Part shown: one piece after another, positions 39,981-48,682 of the stretch | Numbering within the stretch: the stretch's first letter is position 1 | How the letters are laid out: every line of letters starts with the position of its first letter | The notes under the pieces: generated by a model | The model's database searches: none | What the model saw: the letters and a program-made list of their open reading frames with translations, nothing else | Told to the model about the DNA's origin: nothing | Source of the DNA: Rothia nasimurium | GTDB lineage: Bacteria > Actinomycetota > Actinomycetes > Actinomycetales > Micrococcaceae | Assembly: GCF_928381705.1 (NCBI RefSeq) | Contig: NZ_CAKMSR010000002.1 | Span: 271,421 to 335,420 of the forward strand | Direction: 5' to 3' | Length of the DNA stretch: 64,000 nt | Program-made: the position numbers and the translations under genes

Positions 39981-40807
39981 TCTGTCTCTCCTTCCCGGTG
40001 GGCGGTTGCTGAGCTTTCAAGGCGCAGGGTGATGGGGCCCAGGGCCTGGCTCTGTTCTACGGCGAGTTTGCCCTCTTTATAGAGTTCTAGAACCGCAAGA
40101 AAACGGACGGCCACGACTTCGCGGCTGGCAGCGTCCGCACAGGCCTCGGCGAAGCTCAACTGCCCGCCGCTCTCCCCCAGCTTGGCCAGTAGCGTCGCTT
40201 CTTCGGCTGCGATGGTGGTGGCCGGGGTGTAGATGTGGCCGGTGTCGATGTGCTCGGGTTCCGGCTCGATGTCGGGGTCTTCGTGCAGGCGCAGGGCGCG
40301 GGCGGCAATCTCAGCAAATGCCTGCGGGGTCAGGTCGAAGACCAGCTCGGGTAGCACCTTGGTGAAGGCCGGTTCGAGGGCTACGGTGCGGGAAAAGCGC
40401 TGATTTTCTGCGGTGAAGCGCTCTTCGAGCACGCTTGCCACCTCGCGGTAGGCCCGGTACTGAAGCAGGCGGGCAAAGAGCAGGTCGCGGGCTTCAAGCA
40501 GGTCGGGGTTAGCGGCTAGAGCTTTGTCGCTGCGCGGGAGCAGTCGCGCTGTTTTGAGTTCGAGCAGGGTGGAAGCGGTGACGAGGAAGTCGCTTGCGGT
40601 GTTGAGGGCGGCATCGCTGCCGTCTTCAAGCAGGGGGCGGATGTAGGTGAGAAATTCGTCGGTGACTTCGGCCAGGGCGATATCGGTGATATCGAGTTTA
40701 CGGCGGGAAATCAGGGTGAGCAGCAGATCGAAGGGGCCTTCGAAGTTGCTCAGGGTGAGCGTAAAGGGCGCAGGGGCGCTCTCGGTAAGTATGTTCGGTA
40801 CCGTCAC
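39977..40807 (-). CDS. scpA: Condensin kleisin ScpA
   Basis: The 276-residue protein has the ScpA N-terminal signature SNFEGPFDLLLTLISRRKLDITDIALAEVTDEFLTYI and LLELKTARLLP, a helical middle, and a C-terminal winged helix (FAEACADAASREVVAVRFLAVLELYKEGKLAVEQ). It bridges SMC heads together with ScpB. GTG at 40807 has GGAGAC upstream. Confidence 0.96.
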   Translation of the reverse strand: MTVPNILTESAPAPFTLTLSNFEGPFDLLLTLISRRKLDITDIALAEVTDEFLTYIRPLLEDGSDAALNTASDFLVTASTLLELKTARLLPRSDKALAANPDLLEARDLLFARLLQYRAYREVASVLEERFTAENQRFSRTVALEPAFTKVLPELVFDLTPQAFAEIAARALRLHEDPDIEPEPEHIDTGHIYTPATTIAAEEATLLAKLGESGGQLSFAEACADAASREVVAVRFLAVLELYKEGKLAVEQSQALGPITLRLESSATAHREGETE

Positions 40808-40958
40808 GGCAGCGAGTCTCCTGTGGGTCTTTGAGCCAGGATTCGGCGGCTTCTCATGAGCCGTTCTTTTACTGTGTTTTAACCATTGTGCCCGCCTGCC
40901 CCGAGGTTCTTCAAGGGCAGACGGGCAAAAGTAGCCTAGAGCATAGGGGCAGGTGGGC

Positions 40959-41819
40959 TTAGGGGGCGCCGCCGCGGGAGATCAGCTCGCGGGCCAGCTG
41001 GCGGTATGCCTCGGCACCGGGGTGGTTAGAGGCATACGACAGGATAGGTTCTGCCGATACGGAGGCATCGGGGAACTTAACGGTGCGCTTGATGACGGTG
41101 TCGAAGACCTTGTCACCAAAGGCGTCAACGATGCGGGCCAGCACCTCTTTTGAGTGTAGGGTGCGGGAGTCGAACATGGTGGCCAGCACTCCGTCAATTT
41201 CGAGCTTGGGGTTCAGACGGTCCTGGACCTTTTCGATGGAGTCCACCAGCAGGGCTACCGCGCGCAGGGCGAAGAACTCGCAGATGAGCGGGATGATGAC
41301 GCCGTGGCTGGCGGTCAGGGCGTTGACGGTGAGTAGGCCCAGGGAGGGCTGGCAGTCAATCAGGATAACGTCGTAGTCGTTTTCGACCTTGCGCAGGGCG
41401 CTGGCGAGAACCTGCTCGCGGGCGACCTCGTTGACTAGCTGCACTTCGGCTGCGGAGAGGTCGATGTTGGCGGGGAGCAGGTCGATGTTCTCGAATTCGG
41501 TGCTCTGGATAACCTCGCGGATGTCGACCTTGCGGTCCATCATGACGTTGTAGACGGTGAGGTCGAGTTCGTGGGGGTTGGCGCCGAAACCGGCGGAGAG
41601 GGCGCCCTGGGGGTCGAAGTCAACGAGCAGGACGCGACGTCCGGCTTCTGCGAGCGCTGCACCGAGGTTGATGGTGGAGGTTGTTTTTCCGACGCCGCCC
41701 TTTTGGTTGACCATGGAGATGATGCGGGCGGGCCCGTGGGTGGAGAGCGGGGCGGGGTCGGGGTAGATGCGCAGGGGGCGGCCGGTGGGGCCGAGCTGCT
41801 CAGCGCCGGTTTCAGTCAC
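40959..41819 (-). CDS. parA: ParA-family chromosome partition ATPase
   Basis: The 286-residue protein has the deviant Walker A MVNQKGGVGKTTSTINLGA, the A' motif VDFDPQG and the Walker B-like VILIDCQPSLG. It lacks an adjacent parB, as usual for this second ParA copy next to scpAB in actinobacteria. It likely acts with the condensin genes downstream. The 139-base gap between its end and the preceding accessory region is ordinary. Confidence 0.93.
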   Translation of the reverse strand: MTETGAEQLGPTGRPLRIYPDPAPLSTHGPARIISMVNQKGGVGKTTSTINLGAALAEAGRRVLLVDFDPQGALSAGFGANPHELDLTVYNVMMDRKVDIREVIQSTEFENIDLLPANIDLSAAEVQLVNEVAREQVLASALRKVENDYDVILIDCQPSLGLLTVNALTASHGVIIPLICEFFALRAVALLVDSIEKVQDRLNPKLEIDGVLATMFDSRTLHSKEVLARIVDAFGDKVFDTVIKRTVKFPDASVSAEPILSYASNHPGAEAYRQLARELISRGGAP

Positions 41820-41892
41820 TGTGTTCTCACCTTTGGTTGGGTTCTAAGACTTTTACCTATCAGTTTAGCCGGTGGGTGCAAGTCATCACCTT

Positions 41893-41967
41893 CTAGTTCA
41901 TTTCAACGACGATTTTGCCGGGGCCGCCTTGCCTGCTGCGAGCAGGTCGAGGGCTTCTTCCAAACGC
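41893..41967 (-). pseudogene. Remnant of the 3' end of the 43277-44278 oxidoreductase gene
   Basis: These 75 bases match 43277-43352 closely, including the stop codon, with one base missing in a CCGCCC run that breaks the frame. It encodes the last 25 residues or so of an MDR oxidoreductase. The rest of 41,820-42,207 shows no gene. Together with the intact copy it brackets the EcsC gene. Confidence 0.85.
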
Positions 41968-42207
41968 TAGGAACCAGGAGGTTATGCCAGGTAGCTGTTA
42001 CCACAGCTCCAAAGGATTAAACCAATGATCGTTGTTAGGGAACACCTTGAGTGAGTTATCAGTATGAGCGACCTCAGCAGTCACTGAAGTTACAGATTTA
42101 CCAGATTTGGAATCTCAAAACCTTCTGTGCGGTGACTACATGCCACTACAATCGTTAACAACTCATCAGAACTCCAAATCTCTTGATTTTATAAGTAAAG
42201 GTTGCCC

Positions 42208-43194
42208 ATGGATTCCACAGTTCCTGCCGCTAGGCCAACAGTAGATGAAGACTCTAAAAGCACTGAACTAAATCTAGATTCAGCGTTACCCCCGTCTGAG
42301 GCCCTTCAACCCGTTACAGACGAAGTTACTGACGACGAGGCAGAAGAAATAGGTAGAAAATTTATCACTACCATCACTCGCCTTAAGGGTGTCAAAATTG
42401 ACAGAGAGGCGTTCATTAGGAGTGAACTTGAAAAGGCATTCATTCCTGAAGACAAAATTGATGAGGTAATCAATTCTACTCCCGCTCAGGCCGGTATAGA
42501 CTCGCGTCTTATCGATAAACTTGCAAAATCTGCTATCGAATTTGAGACTCGTAAATCCTCAGCAATCTCTTTTGCTGCCGGCCTTCCTGGCGGGTTTGGA
42601 ATGATTGCAACCATTCCCGCTGATGTTACGCAATACTATGTACATGCATTCCGCGTGATGCAGAAATTAGCATATTTGTATGGATGGCAGTCGTTCATCT
42701 CTGATTTGAACGAAAAAGATGATGAAACAGTTGCAAAATTTGCGATGTTTCTTGGAGTAATGCTTGGAGTAGGGGGTGCGGCAAATAATCTCATGAAATT
42801 TGCGAACGATATAGCTCGCCCTGCTGTTCAACGAAATATCGCTAAAAAGGCTCTAACGAAAACCTTTTATTACGACCCAATCAAAAAGACACTGAGATTT
42901 ATCGGGGTTAAGGTTACCAAAGACAGCTTTGCAAAAGGTGTAGCAAAGGCTGTCCCCCTGGCTGGCGGGATAATTTCCGGAAGCCTAACCTACGCGTCCC
43001 TTAAATCCCAATCAGGCCAGCTTCAGAAGCACCTAAAGGGACTCCCACTAGCATGGCCCGATGGCAAGGTGCCCGAAGAGTTTATCCTCGATGAAGATGA
43101 GTCCAAGACCAACAAAAAAGAGCAAGCTAAACAAATTATCGGTTCAGCAAAAGGAAAGCTTCCCCTTTCTCTAAAAAATAGAAAGAAAAGCTAA
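42208..43194 (+). CDS. EcsC-family protein
   Basis: The 328-residue protein starts at ATG 42208 behind AAAGG. After a polar N-terminus of about 60 residues it has the EcsC pattern SSAISFAAGLPGGFGMIATIPADVTQYYVHAFRVMQKLAYLYGW, then AVPLAGGIISGSLTYASL, and a Lys-rich tail. EcsC proteins are membrane-associated but of unknown biochemical role; some occur near defence or secretion genes. It is AT-richer than its neighbours and flanked by duplicated oxidoreductase 3' ends, suggesting acquisition. Confidence 0.82.
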   Translation: MDSTVPAARPTVDEDSKSTELNLDSALPPSEALQPVTDEVTDDEAEEIGRKFITTITRLKGVKIDREAFIRSELEKAFIPEDKIDEVINSTPAQAGIDSRLIDKLAKSAIEFETRKSSAISFAAGLPGGFGMIATIPADVTQYYVHAFRVMQKLAYLYGWQSFISDLNEKDDETVAKFAMFLGVMLGVGGAANNLMKFANDIARPAVQRNIAKKALTKTFYYDPIKKTLRFIGVKVTKDSFAKGVAKAVPLAGGIISGSLTYASLKSQSGQLQKHLKGLPLAWPDGKVPEEFILDEDESKTNKKEQAKQIIGSAKGKLPLSLKNRKKS

Positions 43195-43220
43195 ATTCAA
43201 TTGTTGAAGTAAGATTATTA

Positions 43221-43260
43221 AGTGAAACCACCGAACTCTCGAGAGTTCGGTGGTTTCACT
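43221..43260. terminator. Perfect 40-base palindrome between convergent genes
   Basis: AGTGAAACCACCGAACTCTC followed by its exact complement with no loop bases left over. It lies between the convergent EcsC and oxidoreductase genes and ends in A/T-rich sequence each side, as a shared terminator. Confidence 0.75.
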
Positions 43261-43276
43261 CAAAATTCGATTACCT

Positions 43277-44278
43277 CTAATTCGTTTCAACGACGATTTT
43301 GCCGGGACCGCCCTTACCTGCGGCGAGCAGGTTGAGGGCTTCTTCCAGGCGGTCAAAGGGTAGGGTCTGGGCGACCAGGGGCTTAATAGCGCCGGATTCG
43401 ATGGCGGGGGTGTAGCTCTTGAGCTGGTCTGCCTCGGCCCGCATGAAGAGGAACTTGTAGGTCACGCCGAGCTTCTTGGCAGCAGCCCGCTCCTTTCGGC
43501 TGAGGAACCACATAACCGGTGTCAGGGCCTTCTTACCGAGCTGGGCGGCGAAGTCGGTGTCGGGGGTGCCAACCACGGTCACCAGGGTGCCGCCGGGTGC
43601 CAGTACCTTCATGGAGCGAGTGGTTTCCCCCTTACCCAGGGTGTCGAGCACGATGTCGTAGCCCGAGATGTGCTCCTCGTAGTTCTGGGTGCGGTAGTCG
43701 ATGACCACATCGGCGCCCAGGGTCTTAGCCAGCTCGACATTCTTGGTGCTGACGGTGGTGGCGACGGTTGCGCCCAGATACTTGGCGACCTGGATAGCGA
43801 TAGAGCCCAATCCACCGGTACCGCCCTGGATGAAGACCTTATCGCCGGGCTTGATGGGAGCCTTTTCGGTGAAGGCCTGGATAGCGGTCAGCAGGACGAG
43901 GGGCAGGCCAGCAGCTTCAGCGTAGGTCAGGTTGGCAGGCATGGGCGCAACCTGGGCAGCGTCTACAGCGACCTGCTCGGCGAAGCCACCAATAGCGTCG
44001 ATGGGCAGGCGGGTAAAGACCTTATCCCCCACCGCGTAGTCGGTGACGCCGCTACCGACGGCAAGGACGTCCCCGGCGACTTCCTGCCCCAGGATGAGAG
44101 GGAGCTTGTAGGGCAGGAGCTGCTTGAAATCACCGCGGGAGATCATGGCATCAAGCGGGTTGAGGCCTGCGGCGCGGACGCCAACAACCACCTGGCCGGG
44201 CCCGGCGACGGGGGCGGGGACGTCCGCCCACTGGGTAGCGCCGCCGTCGACGTAGGAGGTGAGGGTAAATGCTTTCAT
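43277..44278 (-). CDS. NADP-dependent alcohol/quinone oxidoreductase (MDR family)
   Basis: The 333-residue protein has the quinone-oxidoreductase plan without structural zinc Cys residues. It shows an N-terminal GroES-like domain (AGLNPLDAMISRGDFK.. LPLILGQEVAGDVLAVG), then IQGGTGGLGSIAIQVAKYLGATVATTVS for NADP binding, and VVETN at the end. It probably reduces quinones or enones under electrophile or oxidative stress. The Rrf2 regulator directly upstream, 40 bases away and in the same direction, likely controls it. Confidence 0.9.
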   Translation of the reverse strand: MKAFTLTSYVDGGATQWADVPAPVAGPGQVVVGVRAAGLNPLDAMISRGDFKQLLPYKLPLILGQEVAGDVLAVGSGVTDYAVGDKVFTRLPIDAIGGFAEQVAVDAAQVAPMPANLTYAEAAGLPLVLLTAIQAFTEKAPIKPGDKVFIQGGTGGLGSIAIQVAKYLGATVATTVSTKNVELAKTLGADVVIDYRTQNYEEHISGYDIVLDTLGKGETTRSMKVLAPGGTLVTVVGTPDTDFAAQLGKKALTPVMWFLSRKERAAAKKLGVTYKFLFMRAEADQLKSYTPAIESGAIKPLVAQTLPFDRLEEALNLLAAGKGGPGKIVVETN

Positions 44279-44318
44279 GGTTTTCTCTTTCGGGTGGGTG
44301 ATGATAGTGATGTTAGAT

Positions 44319-44747
44319 TTAAGCGTCGGGCTGGGCTGCTAGGTAGCTGGCCCTGATATCTTCGATGACCGCCTCCAGGGTGATTCCTGCTAACTGGTCG
44401 GTCATGGCCTGTTCGGCGCGGGCGGCGATGGGGTCGAGTACCGAGTTAATGTGGCCCCCTACCGGGCATTCCGGGTTGGCGTTTTGGTGGGTATCAATGT
44501 GGATGTTGGGGTTAACGGCCCGGTAGATATCGAGCAGGGTCATTTCGGTTTTCGGCTTACCGAGCTGGTAGTCAAAGCTACCGGGGATGCGGTCAAGCAG
44601 GTCTGCTTTTTTGAGCAGGGAGATGATTTTGCGAATGTAGCTGGCGTTGGTGCCCGCGCTGGTTGCTATGGCCTCGGAGGTGAGTTTGTCGTCGGCTTCC
44701 GAGAGCATAACCAGGGTGTGTACGGCGACCGAGAATTTTGTATCCAC
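44319..44747 (-). CDS. Rrf2-family transcriptional regulator
   Basis: The 142-residue protein starts at GTG 44747 with AAAGGA upstream; the frame extends to 44807 but only across the operator. It has the Rrf2 winged helix (FSVAVHTLVMLSEADD.. TSEAIATSAGTNASYIRKIISLLKKADLL) and a C-terminal dimer helix. Only one Cys (NPECPVGG) is present, so it is not an iron-sulfur type; it may sense electrophiles like YwnA/YwgB relatives. It likely represses itself and the oxidoreductase. Confidence 0.88.
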   Translation of the reverse strand: MDTKFSVAVHTLVMLSEADDKLTSEAIATSAGTNASYIRKIISLLKKADLLDRIPGSFDYQLGKPKTEMTLLDIYRAVNPNIHIDTHQNANPECPVGGHINSVLDPIAARAEQAMTDQLAGITLEAVIEDIRASYLAAQPDA

Positions 44748-44758
44748 AGAACATCCTT

Positions 44759-44787
44759 TTTGTATTTGTTTCAGCAACAGATACAAA
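44759..44787. promoter_or_regulatory. Likely Rrf2 operator
   Basis: TTTGTAT-N15-ATACAAA inverted repeat ends 11 bases upstream of the Rrf2 start, the typical A/T-rich palindrome of this family, placed over the promoter. Confidence 0.6.
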
Positions 44788-44825
44788 TATAGGGCACGAA
44801 TCGACACAAATCAAATCTTCCCCAG

Positions 44826-45497
44826 CTAACGAACAGCCAGCACCCCAAAGAAGACTGCGCCAACCAGCAGCATTAGGCTATAGAGAGCGGTTAGGTTGGC
44901 ATTCTTAATCCTTGTAAGCGCACCTGTGACAGCGTGAGCAAAGCCCGGGAAGCGGTCCCAGCTTGCTTCGAGTAGCAGGTAGGGCCCAACCATACCGACT
45001 GTAAAGATGAGATAGGCCAGCACCCATTCAACCGCGTTGTGGCTCACCGGTGTGAGCAGGCGACCCACCATATACATCGTTGCCATCGAGCTCAATCCGA
45101 TAGCCGAATTCAAAAAGCCTTCTAGCACAGCTTTCCGGGGTGAGAGGTGTAAGTTTTTAACCTTATGTGCCCTCTTGGGGCGGTTTCTGCGCGTCCAGAG
45201 CAGGACTGCCGATAGTGCAAGCAGCAGGGCAGCGCCGGCGTCGATGCTCTTTCGCACGAGGATTTTGCTCGCATCACTGTGAACCAGCTGTATCAGGTTC
45301 TCTGGGTCAACGAAGCGGAAGAGTAGGACGAGGACGGTAGCCCCCATGACAATCCCGCCACTAATCCAGCGGACAATATGCATTTTGCTGGGGTCGTTGA
45401 TGAGCGCCAGAAAGGTGATGCTGTAGAGCGAGGGGCTAAAGCCCATCATGAGTCCCAATCCGAGCAGGGCAGGCGCAGCGGCGAGAAGGGTTGTCAT
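44826..45497 (-). CDS. GAP/Sap-family integral membrane protein
   Basis: The 223-residue protein has six hydrophobic helices (about residues 5-30, 43-62, 85-105, 128-148, 155-175, 200-222), with a basic loop RRNRPKRAHKVKNLHLSPRK in the middle. This is the arrangement of the GAP (Sap, sulfolipid-1-addressing) family, relatives of LysE-type exporters. Substrate unknown. ATG 45497. Confidence 0.78.
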   Translation of the reverse strand: MTTLLAAAPALLGLGLMMGFSPSLYSITFLALINDPSKMHIVRWISGGIVMGATVLVLLFRFVDPENLIQLVHSDASKILVRKSIDAGAALLLALSAVLLWTRRNRPKRAHKVKNLHLSPRKAVLEGFLNSAIGLSSMATMYMVGRLLTPVSHNAVEWVLAYLIFTVGMVGPYLLLEASWDRFPGFAHAVTGALTRIKNANLTALYSLMLLVGAVFFGVLAVR

Positions 45498-45563
45498 GGC
45501 TACCAGTATGACATGGGCAACCAGCCCTACCCATTTCGCACTTTACCCCTGCCAGGGTAAGCC

Positions 45564-45782
45564 AAGGGGCTTATTCACAGAATGGGGTGAAGCAGGCTCA
45601 CAGCGAAGCTGCTGGCTAGATGAAGTGAGCGGGTGCGAGCGCGCGAGCACATAAGAGCGAACGGAATCCGCCGTTAGGCGGGGCGTGAGGGTCAGGCTTA
45701 CGCCTATTCCGCCCGCAGATTTATTTCCTCGCGCGCTCGGAATCTACTGGGCTCCATCCAGCGTGAGCCTGCGAAGCCCCTT
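45564..45782. repeat. 220-bp nested inverted repeat
   Basis: In order from the outside, four arms match their complements. AAGGGGCTT (45564-45572) pairs with 45774-45782, GCAGGCTCAC (45592-45601) with 45763-45772, CGAGCGCGCGAG (45636-45647) with 45728-45739, and CGGAAT (45662-45667) with 45706-45711. The gap 45,498-45,787 has no gene. It could be a MITE-like element or a structured RNA between convergently placed units; the outer arms end right at the prpE stop. Confidence 0.7.
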
Positions 45783-45787
45783 ATGAA

Positions 45788-47698
45788 TTAGCTACGCAGC
45801 ACCTTAGTGATATCGTCCAGCACGCTCATATCTTCGATGGTGGAGGGCACGGTGTACTGCTCGCCGTCGGCAATCTGACGCATGGTCTTGCGCAGGATTT
45901 TACCGGAGCGGGTCTTGGGCAGGGCCTCCACAATCTTGACGTCCTTGAAGTCGGCTACCGCACCGATATCATTGCGCACGCTGGCGATAAGTTCGGCGGC
46001 CAGCTGTTCTTCGGTGATGTCGGCACCGGCCTTGAGCACCACGTAGCCGGCGGGCCGCTGGCCCTTGAGCTGGTCAGCCACACCGATCACAGCACACTCA
46101 GCGACAGCCGGATGGCCGGCGAGTACCTGTTCCATAGCACCGGTTGAGAGGCGGTGGCCCGATACGTTGATGACGTCATCCGTGCGCCCCATAACGAAGA
46201 CATAGCCGTCCTCGTCGATGTAGCCAGAGTCGCCGGTGGTGTAGTAGCCGGGGAAGGCATCGAGGTAGGAGGAAATGTAGCGGTCGTCGTTACCCCAGAG
46301 GGTGGGCAGGGTGCCCGGGGGCATGGGTAGCTTGATGGCAAGGTTGCCCTCTTCGCCGGGGCCGACGGGCTCACCGAAGGGGTCAAGCACCTGCAGGTTG
46401 TAGCCGGGTGAAGGAACGGACGGAGAACCGGGCTTCAGCGGCAGGGCTTCCAGGCCACGGGGGTTAGCCGCAATGGCCCAGCCGGTTTCGGTCTGCCACC
46501 AGTTATCAATCACGGGCACGCCCAGCTTCTCGGTGGCCCAGTGGTAGGTTTCGGGGTCCAGGCGCTCACCGGCAACGAAGAGCAGCTGTAGGGAGGAAAT
46601 ATCGTAGCCGCCGAGCAGCTCAGCCTCGGGGTCAGCCTTGCGGATGGCTCGCAGGGCGGTGGGAGCCGTAAAGAGGGACTTGGCACCAGATTCCTGGATA
46701 ACCCGCCAGAAGGCGCCGGCATCCGGAGTGCTAACAGGCTTACCCTCGTACAGAACGGTGGTTGCCCCGGCCAGCAGGGGACCGTAGACAATGTAGGAGT
46801 GGCCCACAACCCAGCCCACATCCGAGGCACACCACATCACTTCGCCGGGGCCCACGTTGTAAATATGTTTCATGGTCCAGGTCAGGGCCACGGCGTGCCC
46901 ACCGTTATCGCGCACTACACCCTTGGGAGAGCCGGTCGTGCCGGAAGTATACAGAATGTAGAGAGGGTCGGTGGCCTTCACCTCGACAGGCGCGTGTGGC
47001 TGGGCTGCCGCAACGGCCTGACCCCAATCGAGCCAGGTCACGCCGGTGGAGTTCTCTTCAGCTCGGCGCACCGCATCAGATACTGAATTCTCAAAGCCCT
47101 CACGTTCGAAGACCAGCACGGTCGCAGGCTTGGTCTGCGATAGCTCAATAGCCTTTTCGACGGCGGGAATGTACTCGATGCGGCGCTTGGGTTCCACACC
47201 GCCAGAGGCGGTCAGGACGACGGTGGGCGAGCAGTCGTTGATACGGCTAGCCAGTTCGTTGGGGGCAAAGCCACCAAAGACCACCGAGTGAACAGCCCCC
47301 AGGCGGGCTACCGCCAGCATAGCCATGGCTGCCTGGGGAATCATGGGCATATAAATGAGCACGCGGTCGCCTTTTTCGACCCCGGCGGACGCGAGCGCCC
47401 CGGCAATTTTTTCTACCTCGCCTTTGAGTTCTGAGTAGGTGATGTTCTGGCGGGTGCCGAGCATGGCTGAGTCGTAGGTGATGGCGGTGCGATCGCCGTG
47501 GCCGGCTTCTACGTGGCGGTCAACGGCGTTGTAGCAGGTGTTGAGGGTGCCGTCGGGGAACCAGCGGTACAGCGGGGCAGCATCGCTATCGAGGGCGCGG
47601 GTTGGTTCGGTTGACCAGCTAATGGCCTGTGCCTGCTCTAGCCAGAACTCTTCCTGGTTTTCGATGCTGCGGGTGTAGGTGTCAGCGTATGTTGCCAT
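45788..47698 (-). CDS. prpE: Propionyl-CoA synthetase (PrpE/ACS family)
   Basis: The 636-residue protein is an adenylate-forming enzyme with YTSGTTGSPKGVVRDNGGHA (P-loop-like), DNWWQTETGW, TGDSGYIDEDGYVFVMGRTDDVINVSGHR and catalytic Lys in RSGKILRKTMRQ. It activates propionate (or acetate) to the CoA ester for the adjacent methylcitrate genes. It is divergent from gntR-prpDBC and shares their operator region. N-terminal FWLEQAQAISW is typical of PrpE. Confidence 0.92.
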   Translation of the reverse strand: MATYADTYTRSIENQEEFWLEQAQAISWSTEPTRALDSDAAPLYRWFPDGTLNTCYNAVDRHVEAGHGDRTAITYDSAMLGTRQNITYSELKGEVEKIAGALASAGVEKGDRVLIYMPMIPQAAMAMLAVARLGAVHSVVFGGFAPNELASRINDCSPTVVLTASGGVEPKRRIEYIPAVEKAIELSQTKPATVLVFEREGFENSVSDAVRRAEENSTGVTWLDWGQAVAAAQPHAPVEVKATDPLYILYTSGTTGSPKGVVRDNGGHAVALTWTMKHIYNVGPGEVMWCASDVGWVVGHSYIVYGPLLAGATTVLYEGKPVSTPDAGAFWRVIQESGAKSLFTAPTALRAIRKADPEAELLGGYDISSLQLLFVAGERLDPETYHWATEKLGVPVIDNWWQTETGWAIAANPRGLEALPLKPGSPSVPSPGYNLQVLDPFGEPVGPGEEGNLAIKLPMPPGTLPTLWGNDDRYISSYLDAFPGYYTTGDSGYIDEDGYVFVMGRTDDVINVSGHRLSTGAMEQVLAGHPAVAECAVIGVADQLKGQRPAGYVVLKAGADITEEQLAAELIASVRNDIGAVADFKDVKIVEALPKTRSGKILRKTMRQIADGEQYTVPSTIEDMSVLDDITKVLRS

Positions 47699-47783
47699 GT
47701 GGGGTGCTCCTTTACGGACGCCGGTGGTGGGTTGTCATGAGGGAGTGACTCTAACCTAGTGTGAGGGGTCACATTTAGCAAGG

Positions 47784-47870
47784 TTTTGTATACAGAAATT
47801 TGTGAAACTGGTGAAAATGACACATTATTTCATGCATAGTCCGAAAATTTCCCCCCTTTTGTATACAAAA
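47784..47870. promoter_or_regulatory. Two GntR-type operators in the prp divergent region
   Basis: TTTTGTATACAGAA at 47784-47797 and the perfect palindrome TTTTGTATACAAAA at 47857-47870 share a TTGTATACA core, matching the T-x-GT-x-AC-x-A rule for FadR-subfamily GntR proteins. Their centres are 73 bases apart, about seven helical turns, so a repressor could loop the DNA between prpE and gntR-prpDBC. Confidence 0.75.
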
Positions 47871-47948
47871 CTCGGGTCGGTGTTTTAGAGTGGTCACAAC
47901 CGCCAATTTCAGTGCAACACATCACAAAACTGTGAAAGGAGAGAGCGA

Positions 47949-48629
47949 ATGAGAGCTGGTGAACTGGCCTATCAGAGCCTGCGCAGCGACATCATGGAGG
48001 GAATGCTCGCTCCCGGTTCTGTGATTGCAGAGGTAGAACAGTCAGAGCGCCTGGGGGTCTCTCGCACCCCCGTCCGCGAAGCTATATCCCGCCTTCTTGC
48101 CGAGGGTCTTGCCGAACCGGCACCGGGCCGCGGCGTCATCGTTGCACCGATTTCTCTAGCGAATGTGTACGCCCTCTTTGAGCTCCGCACCTCGCTCGAC
48201 AGCACGGCGGCAGCGCTTGCGGCACGTCGAGGCGATTCCAAGGTCTTCAAAGAGCTGGCACAGGCCTTTGAAGAGGCATCGTTCGCCCTGCACCGCGGAG
48301 AAGCCTCGCTGGCGGAGTACTACTCCCTGGTGGATGAGCTCGATACCGCAATCGACGCGGCAGCCAACAACCGCTACCTGCACCAAGCACAGACGTCCTT
48401 GCGCACCCAGCTCACCCGCATCCGCAAGCTTTCTAAGGCCAACCCCATCCGGCTAGAGCAGGCGGCTGAAGAGCACGCCCAGATTGCCCGCTGCATCGCC
48501 TCCGGCGACCCGCAGCTTGCTGAAGCCGCTACCCGCCTGCACCTGGCCAACGCGCTCTACGCCATCGAAGAGGCCGCAGCCTCTCAGAGCCAACACAGTC
48601 TTTTCAACCATCCAGAACCAACAGCCTAA
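47949..48629 (+). CDS. GntR-family (FCD) regulator of the prp locus
   Basis: The 226-residue protein has an N-terminal winged helix (YQSLRSDIMEGMLAPGSVI.. ERLGVSRTPVREAISRLLAEGLAE) and an all-helical FCD ligand domain (FELRTSLDSTAAALAARRGD.. DELDTAIDAAANNRYLHQA). The FCD domain usually binds a carboxylate; methylcitrate or propionyl-CoA products are candidates. It is first in the prpDBC unit. GGAGAG precedes ATG 47949. Confidence 0.92.
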   Translation: MRAGELAYQSLRSDIMEGMLAPGSVIAEVEQSERLGVSRTPVREAISRLLAEGLAEPAPGRGVIVAPISLANVYALFELRTSLDSTAAALAARRGDSKVFKELAQAFEEASFALHRGEASLAEYYSLVDELDTAIDAAANNRYLHQAQTSLRTQLTRIRKLSKANPIRLEQAAEEHAQIARCIASGDPQLAEAATRLHLANALYAIEEAAASQSQHSLFNHPEPTA

Positions 48630-48682
48630 GAATCCCCTCACCGGCGCCGCTGCCGGTAGGAACAACCTGAAAGGAAACATCA

